This document shows, one piece after another, positions 6,660 to 9,836 of a stretch of 9,836 nucleotides of DNA. This DNA comes from Acidimicrobium sp. UBA3029. Its GTDB lineage: Bacteria; Actinomycetota; Acidimicrobiia; Acidimicrobiales; Ilumatobacteraceae. The notes under the pieces were generated by a model. That model was not told the origin of the DNA and did no database searches. It worked only from the letters and a program-made list of their open reading frames with translations. Both the position numbers and the translations under genes were made by a program. The stretch lies in NCBI GenBank assembly GCA_002367695.1, contig DFDK01000030.1:1-9836 (forward strand), written 5' to 3'. Numbering within the stretch: position 1 is the stretch's first letter; each line of letters starts with the position of its first letter.

Positions 6660-7699
6660 AGCCACGCGACTCTCGACCAGGCAAGGGTCCGCGCAGCGGA
6701 GCAACGAGCAGCAATAAGCGCAGCACAGCAGGTGGAAGTAGTCGCAGCGCAGCTGGCGGAAGTGGACGAAGTACCGCAGGAAAGCGCGTAGATCCGCGCG
6801 ATGCACGTCGAGACCCGCGTGACGCAAAGCGACCGCCCCGTGATACGAAATATGCACCACGCGCAGCAGTGAACACCAAGCGCAGTCGTCCACCGGCACG
6901 CGAACACATGGGTCCGCGCGCACCACGCCCAGATCAACACGGACTCGGTGGATCGCAGATTGAAGGTCGTCAGGCAGTGCGCGAGTTGTTGATCGCGCAA
7001 CGTAGAAAAACATTTGAGATCTGGGTATCCAATGATTTGGACGAGAACGATGTGATTAGTGACATTTTGGCATTGGCTGCAGATCAACGCGTGCCAGTAC
7101 GACGCGTACCGCGAAAAGAAATTGAAAAAGAAGCCCGCAGTGAAGCACCCCAGGGAGTGCTTGCAATGGCTGCCCCAATTCCCGACGTCGAACTTGGAGA
7201 CTTGCTCGCGCCACGCAAAGGAAATGTTCCTGCATTTTTAGTAGCTATTGATGGTGTAACTGACCCAGGCAACCTTGGTGCAATCTTGCGTTCGTGCGAT
7301 GGAGCCGGTGTGCATGGTGTGATTTTGCCTCGACATCGAGCAGTGCACATCACGCCTACTGCAGCAAAATCTGCTGCAGGTGCTGCAGAGTATGTGCCGA
7401 TGTGTGTAGTGGGTGGATTGCCAACCGCGCTCAAGCAAATGAAAGATGCAGGAGTATGGATTGTTGGACTGAGTGATGCTGCTGACAAAAATATCTTCGA
7501 GATCGGTAATCTAACCTCCGAACCGATTTGTTTGGTATTGGGTGCTGAAGGAGCAGGTTTATCTCGACTTGTCAAAGAACGATGTGATTTGTTGGTGAGT
7601 ATTCCAATGGGTGGATCGCTTTCATCACTCAATGTTTCAGCCGCTGCGGCGCTTGCAACATACGAAGTAGTTCGTTCACGCGTTGCCAAGACCAAATAA
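6656..7699 (+). CDS. rlmB: TrmH/SpoU-family RNA 2'-O-ribose methyltransferase
   Basis: This 347-residue protein is a SPOUT-fold enzyme that uses SAM to methylate a ribose 2'-hydroxyl, probably G2251 of 23S rRNA (RlmB) or a related RNA. Residues 1-95 are a very basic, low-complexity tail. A substrate-binding domain follows at about 98-180 (IEGRQAVRELL to APQGVLAM). The trefoil-knot methylase domain shows motif 1 DPGNLGAILRS at 203-213 (Asn206 and Arg212), motif 2 LGAEGAGLS at 295-303 and motif 3 IPMGGSLSSLNVSAAAAL at 316-333. It is translationally coupled to ispF by a 4-bp overlap. In many actinobacteria cysS lies between ispF and rlmB; here it is absent. The exact RNA target is inferred from family and context. 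Confidence 0.92.
   Translation: MKPRDSRPGKGPRSGATSSNKRSTAGGSSRSAAGGSGRSTAGKRVDPRDARRDPRDAKRPPRDTKYAPRAAVNTKRSRPPAREHMGPRAPRPDQHGLGGSQIEGRQAVRELLIAQRRKTFEIWVSNDLDENDVISDILALAADQRVPVRRVPRKEIEKEARSEAPQGVLAMAAPIPDVELGDLLAPRKGNVPAFLVAIDGVTDPGNLGAILRSCDGAGVHGVILPRHRAVHITPTAAKSAAGAAEYVPMCVVGGLPTALKQMKDAGVWIVGLSDAADKNIFEIGNLTSEPICLVLGAEGAGLSRLVKERCDLLVSIPMGGSLSSLNVSAAAALATYEVVRSRVAKTK
6719..6853 (+). repeat. Degenerate tandem repeats coding the basic tail of RlmB
   Basis: Residues 22-43 form about three imperfect 8-residue units (RSTAGGSS, RSAAGGSG, RSTAGK). Residues 46-66 form three 7-residue units (DPRDARR, DPRDAKR, PPRDTKY), with a decayed fourth (APRAAVN) after them. The DNA is correspondingly repetitive and GC-rich, with recurring CGCAGC and CCGCG words. 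The result is a flexible Arg/Lys-rich arm likely to contact RNA. Confidence 0.7.
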
Positions 7700-7712
7700 T
7701 TCGCTGTAACCT
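7683..7712 (+). promoter_or_regulatory. Likely tRNA-Thr promoter inside the rlmB 3' end
   Basis: TTGCCA (7683-7688, five of six matches to TTGACA) and TAACCT (7707-7712, of the TAnnnT type) are separated by 18 bp. The -10 ends 6 nt before the mature 5' end of the tRNA, so the primary transcript would have almost no leader. The -35 lies in the last codons of rlmB. Confidence 0.5.
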
Positions 7713-7718
7713 AGACGA

Positions 7719-7793
7719 GCCGGGTTAGCTCAGAGGCAGAGCAACCGCCTTGTAAGCGGTAGGTCGTGGGTTCAATTCCCACACTCGGCTCCA
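7719..7793 (+). tRNA. tRNA-Thr, anticodon UGU
   Basis: A complete 75-nt cloverleaf can be folded by eye. The acceptor stem GCCGGGT pairs with ACTCGGC (one G-U), the D-stem is GCTC/GAGC, and the anticodon stem ACCGC/GCGGT encloses the loop CTTGTAA with anticodon TGT. The T-stem is GTGGG/CCCAC with loop TTCAATT. The discriminator is T and the terminal CCA is encoded. The anticodon reads ACA and related Thr codons. It lies 19 bp after rlmB, and a protein gene starts 23 bp downstream. Confidence 0.97.
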
Positions 7794-7803
7794 CTGCATC
7801 AAG

Positions 7804-7809
7804 TACGGT
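7804..7809 (+). promoter_or_regulatory. -10 element for a leaderless LytR_C gene
   Basis: TACGGT fits the actinobacterial TAnnnT pattern and ends exactly 7 nt before the ATG at 7817. No ribosome-binding site is present, so a leaderless mRNA is plausible. A matching -35 would fall within the tRNA 3' half and is not convincing. Read-through from the tRNA promoter is an alternative. Confidence 0.4.
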
Positions 7810-7816
7810 TGTTGGT

Positions 7817-8410
7817 ATGAGCCAAGAACAACGTCATCCCCGTCGAGAGCCAGCATCACGCGGTTCCTCAATCAACTCAACAATGTCCGTTGTGGTCGCC
7901 GTAGTTGCGGTATTGCTGGGTTTTCTGATTTTGCGCGATATTCGTGGTGGCAGTACCACTGCTCCAGCTACTGGCGATGAAGCAACCACAGGCGCGGTCG
8001 TTACGGACACAGTTCCAGTTGAGACGACAGTTGCTGTCACTATTCCGTTAACTGCATTTAAAATTCAAGTTGCTAATGCATCAAAGGTTTCTGGCAGTGC
8101 CGGCCAGATGACTACCGAGTTGCAGGGTCGTGGCTACATCGTGCAACCAGCAGTAAATGCAAGCGGAATTACACCAAAACAAACTGCAACAGTTGTGTAT
8201 TACTTGCCAGGCAGCGAAGGCCAGGCAGCCCTTGTTGCGGCCGAACTCGGTGGGGTGGCAACAGCAATCATGCCCGCACCAATTCCGACCGAGGGTGGAA
8301 AACTTGGCGAAGCAAGTATTTTGATCTTGTTGGGTACCGATGTTGCGGGCAAGCCGCTTGCGTCACCAGTGCCAACCGTGCCAGTGGCAACCACGGTTCC
8401 TGGCGGCTGA
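7817..8410 (+). CDS. Membrane-anchored LytR_C-domain protein
   Basis: This 197-residue protein has a short basic, Ser-rich cytoplasmic start, one membrane helix at about 23-39 (MSVVVAVVAVLLGFLIL), a Thr/Val/Ala-rich linker to about 78, and a LytR_C-type domain at about 81-174. The domain opens FKIQVANASKVSGSAGQMTT and includes LQGRGYIVQPAV and ATVVYYLPG. A Pro/Thr/Val tail ends the protein. In larger proteins this domain follows the LCP catalytic domain that attaches polymers to peptidoglycan; here the catalytic part is missing, as in many small actinobacterial relatives. It should sit outside the cytoplasmic membrane; its partner is unknown. The ATG at 7817 is preferred because the upstream in-frame GTG (7766) lies inside the tRNA. 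Confidence 0.88.
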   Translation: MSQEQRHPRREPASRGSSINSTMSVVVAVVAVLLGFLILRDIRGGSTTAPATGDEATTGAVVTDTVPVETTVAVTIPLTAFKIQVANASKVSGSAGQMTTELQGRGYIVQPAVNASGITPKQTATVVYYLPGSEGQAALVAAELGGVATAIMPAPIPTEGGKLGEASILILLGTDVAGKPLASPVPTVPVATTVPGG

Positions 8411-8432
8411 TCTCGTTCGTTGTTGACAGCAA

Positions 8433-9422
8433 CTAAATAAAACGAGCGACAATCGCGGCTGCTGCTTTTTCGACACACATCAGTGGCTTTGAAAATGCTT
8501 CAGCGTCGCCAAAATTTTCAATCAAACTGAAAGAATCAATACGCTGTTGGGCGTCAATGTCAGCACCACCGCAAATGACAACCACGGGCTTGTTGAATTG
8601 TTGTGCAAGTTGCTGCACACCACCAACAACCTTGCCATCAAAACTCTCGCTGTCTAAATATCCTTCGCCAGTAATGATCAGGTCACATTGTGCGATTTGT
8701 TCATGCAATCCGACCTCATCGGCAACAACATCGAAACCCGGCACAAGGTTTGCACCAAGTGCGCTAAGTCCGCCAGCAAGTCCGCCAGCAGCACCGCCAC
8801 CAATTAGTAGCGATATGTCAATGTTGTAGTCGCGTAAGTATGACTGCTGTAGTTGCTCGAGGCGTCCAGAAAGAAATTCGATCTGCACAGGTGTTGCGCC
8901 TTTTTGTGCACCAAACAATCTGGCAGCATCGCTAAAAAGTGCGCGCACATCGCAAGCAACAATAAATTCGGTTCCCCGAAGTCGGGCAGGTGTGCCAATT
9001 GCGCGAATTGCCCCAAGACCACCGTCGACGGTTGCGGAACCGCCAACGCAAACAATGATTCGCTTCGCCCCATCATTAAGCGCAGTATCGATGAGCTGGC
9101 CTGTGCCGATAGTCGAAGCCGCAATCACATCGTTCTTTTTGGCTCCGCCCACCAGAGAAAGCCCGGAAGCACGTGCCATTTCGATCACCGCGGTGTCGCC
9201 CACAAGGCGCCACTGTGCCTCGACAGGCCGACCTAGTGGGTCAGTTACGCGGGTCGTACGGTTTGGTCCACCTAGCGCATCGAGTGTGCCTTCACCACCA
9301 TCTGCAATTGGTGCTTCGACACAATCAACACCCAATTCCCAACATGCATGACCGATTGCCGACGCAACCTGTGCTGCTGTAGCGGTGCCACGAAACTTGT
9401 CGACAGCTGCCAGCACTCGCAT
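8433..9422 (-). CDS. glxK: Glycerate 2-kinase (GlxK/GarK family)
   Basis: This 329-residue cytosolic enzyme should phosphorylate D-glycerate with ATP to 2-phosphoglycerate, feeding glycolate, glyoxylate or sugar-acid carbon into glycolysis. Family landmarks in order are: AAVDKFRGTATA at 5-16, APIADGGEGT at 37-46, DPLGRPVEAQW at 61-71, EMARASGL at 81-88, STIGTGQLI at 103-111, VGGSATVDGGLGAIRAIG at 126-143, ACDV at 156-159, GAQKGATP at 171-178, GGGAAGGLAGGLSALGA at 208-224 and TGEGYLDSESFDGK at 251-264. It is shorter than the usual 370-380 residues; the missing part lies between GLGAIRAIG and VACDV, where only about a dozen residues remain. I chose the ATG at 9422 because a TATCCT hexamer ends 7 nt upstream; the TTG at 9440 would lie in the promoter. 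It converges on the LytR_C gene with a 22-bp gap. Confidence 0.93.
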   Translation of the reverse strand: MRVLAAVDKFRGTATAAQVASAIGHACWELGVDCVEAPIADGGEGTLDALGGPNRTTRVTDPLGRPVEAQWRLVGDTAVIEMARASGLSLVGGAKKNDVIAASTIGTGQLIDTALNDGAKRIIVCVGGSATVDGGLGAIRAIGTPARLRGTEFIVACDVRALFSDAARLFGAQKGATPVQIEFLSGRLEQLQQSYLRDYNIDISLLIGGGAAGGLAGGLSALGANLVPGFDVVADEVGLHEQIAQCDLIITGEGYLDSESFDGKVVGGVQQLAQQFNKPVVVICGGADIDAQQRIDSFSLIENFGDAEAFSKPLMCVEKAAAAIVARFI

Positions 9423-9429
9423 GTTGTAC

Positions 9430-9456
9430 AGGATAGGCAAACTTTGTGTAGGTCAA
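9430..9456 (-). promoter_or_regulatory. Promoter for leaderless glycerate kinase mRNA
   Basis: On the minus strand, TTGACC (9456-9451, five of six matches to TTGACA) is followed after 15 bp by TATCCT (9435-9430), whose end is exactly 7 nt before the ATG at 9422. There is no ribosome-binding site in those 7 nt. The -35 spacing is short, so the -10 is the stronger part of this call. Confidence 0.5.
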
Positions 9457-9465
9457 AGGTCTACG

Positions 9466-9828
9466 ATGAAATTGATGTATTTACGAGGCCGACTTCAATG
9501 GTCGCTTCTCGTTATTTCGGTAGTAAGTGGTGTGATCGCCATGCTGCTTTCGCTAGGTGGCGGTGAACCAAAGATTGTGGTGCCAACAACAGTTGAGACA
9601 ACTATCCCTGCTTCTACAACAACTGTGTATGTAGATCCTGTGTACTACACAATCGAACCAGGCGACTCGCTGTTTGCTATTTCTAAGAAGTTCAACCTCA
9701 ATATGGCCGAACTAATGAGCATCAATAACATCACCAACCCCGACAAAGTCAATGCTGGTGATGTAATTCAGTTGCCGGTGGCAACAGGCTTTGTTCCTGT
9801 TGCGCCGTCGACGACTATGACGCCTTAA
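9466..9828 (+). CDS. Membrane-anchored LysM-domain protein
   Basis: This 120-residue protein has a basic N-terminus, one membrane helix at about 12-30 (WSLLVISVVSGVIAMLLSL) and a Thr/Val-rich linker (PTTVETTIPASTTTV, about 40-54). A single LysM domain at about 60-103 runs from YYTIEPGDSLFAISKKF through SINNITNPDKVNAGDVIQLP. The topology puts the LysM domain outside the membrane, where such domains bind N-acetylglucosamine-containing glycans such as peptidoglycan. There is no attached hydrolase, so it may be a scaffold or a cell-wall anchor. The ATG at 9466 is supported by AAAGG 6 nt upstream; upstream in-frame starts run into the divergent glycerate kinase. A Pro/Thr tail ends the protein. 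Confidence 0.88.
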   Translation: MKLMYLRGRLQWSLLVISVVSGVIAMLLSLGGGEPKIVVPTTVETTIPASTTTVYVDPVYYTIEPGDSLFAISKKFNLNMAELMSINNITNPDKVNAGDVIQLPVATGFVPVAPSTTMTP

Positions 9829-9830
9829 CT

Positions 9831-9836
9831 ATGACG
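9831..9836 (+). CDS. Possible start of the next gene (cut by window edge)
   Basis: An ATG follows the LysM stop codon after only 2 nt, with the window ending one codon later (Met-Thr). The spacing would suit a co-transcribed downstream gene, but two codons prove nothing. Confidence 0.2.

Noticed and set aside
6435..7087. Several minus-strand open frames across the ispF/rlmB junction
   Set aside because: They arise from the repetitive GC-rich coding sequence of the RlmB arm; the plus-strand proteins have complete family motifs.
7766..7816. In-frame GTG start that would lengthen the LytR_C protein by 17 residues
   Set aside because: It lies inside the T-arm half of the tRNA-Thr gene, and the ATG at 7817 has a well-placed -10 element.
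8412..8446. Possible bidirectional terminator: CTCGTT (8412-8417) pairs with AACGAG (8441-8446), with an inner GTTG/CAAC stem
   Set aside because: The outer arms are far apart, the inner stem is only 4 bp, and no T-run follows on the plus strand; it also overlaps the end of the glycerate kinase coding region.
9423..9440. TTG start adding six residues to the glycerate kinase
   Set aside because: It overlaps the TATCCT promoter element, and conserved sequence starts at the ATG at 9422.
9450..9461. AGGTC direct repeat upstream of the LysM gene
   Set aside because: Five bases with one recurrence is easily chance, and one copy overlaps the probable ribosome-binding site.
1..9836. CRISPR array, insertion sequence, prophage or toxin-antitoxin system
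   Set aside because: No regularly spaced repeats, transposase or integrase motifs, terminal repeats or small paired toxin/antitoxin frames were seen.

Overview
The window looks like chromosome of a compact, mid-GC actinobacterium, most likely an aquatic Acidimicrobiia-type lineage (Ilumatobacter/acIV-like). This assignment is inferred. It rests on an actinobacterial-style Crp/GlxR-like regulator, an ispD-ispF-rlmB cluster, a stand-alone LytR_C-domain protein, Thr/Val/Pro-rich envelope linkers, and several genes that appear to have leaderless starts (a -10-like hexamer ending exactly 7 nt before the ATG). No insertion sequence, CRISPR array, phage gene or integration site is visible.

Layout, left to right. 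A class I SAM-dependent methyltransferase on the minus strand (26-772) is visibly AT-richer than the rest. A 140-bp divergent intergenic region with two adjacent inverted repeats follows. Next come a 38-residue single-span membrane miniprotein (913-1029) and a full P1B-1 copper-exporting ATPase (copA, 1069-3348). A minus-strand protein with a sigma-region-4-like helix-turn-helix (3311-4081) converges on copA with a 38-bp overlap and diverges from a dienelactone hydrolase-family protein (4165-4824). The latter converges with an 8-bp overlap on a Crp/Fnr regulator (4817-5482). Only 24 bp separate that regulator from the divergent operon ispD-ispF-rlmB (5507-7699), which combines two MEP-pathway isoprenoid enzymes with a 23S rRNA/tRNA ribose methyltransferase. 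A tRNA-Thr(UGU) gene (7719-7793) has a likely promoter inside the end of rlmB. A membrane-anchored LytR_C protein (7817-8410), a convergent glycerate 2-kinase (8433-9422, minus) and a membrane-anchored LysM protein (9466-9828) close the window. A further ATG lies at the very edge.

The coherent units are copper efflux (miniprotein plus CopA behind a structured control region), isoprenoid precursor synthesis coupled to RNA methylation, and two small envelope proteins that are probably related to peptidoglycan. I found no wholly new multi-gene system. The points most worth a second look are the copA-linked miniprotein and its operator-like repeats, the unclassified sigma-like protein, the altered nucleotide-binding loop of IspF, the shortened glycerate kinase, the Crp-like regulator with changed C-helix contacts, and the recurring leaderless promoter geometry.
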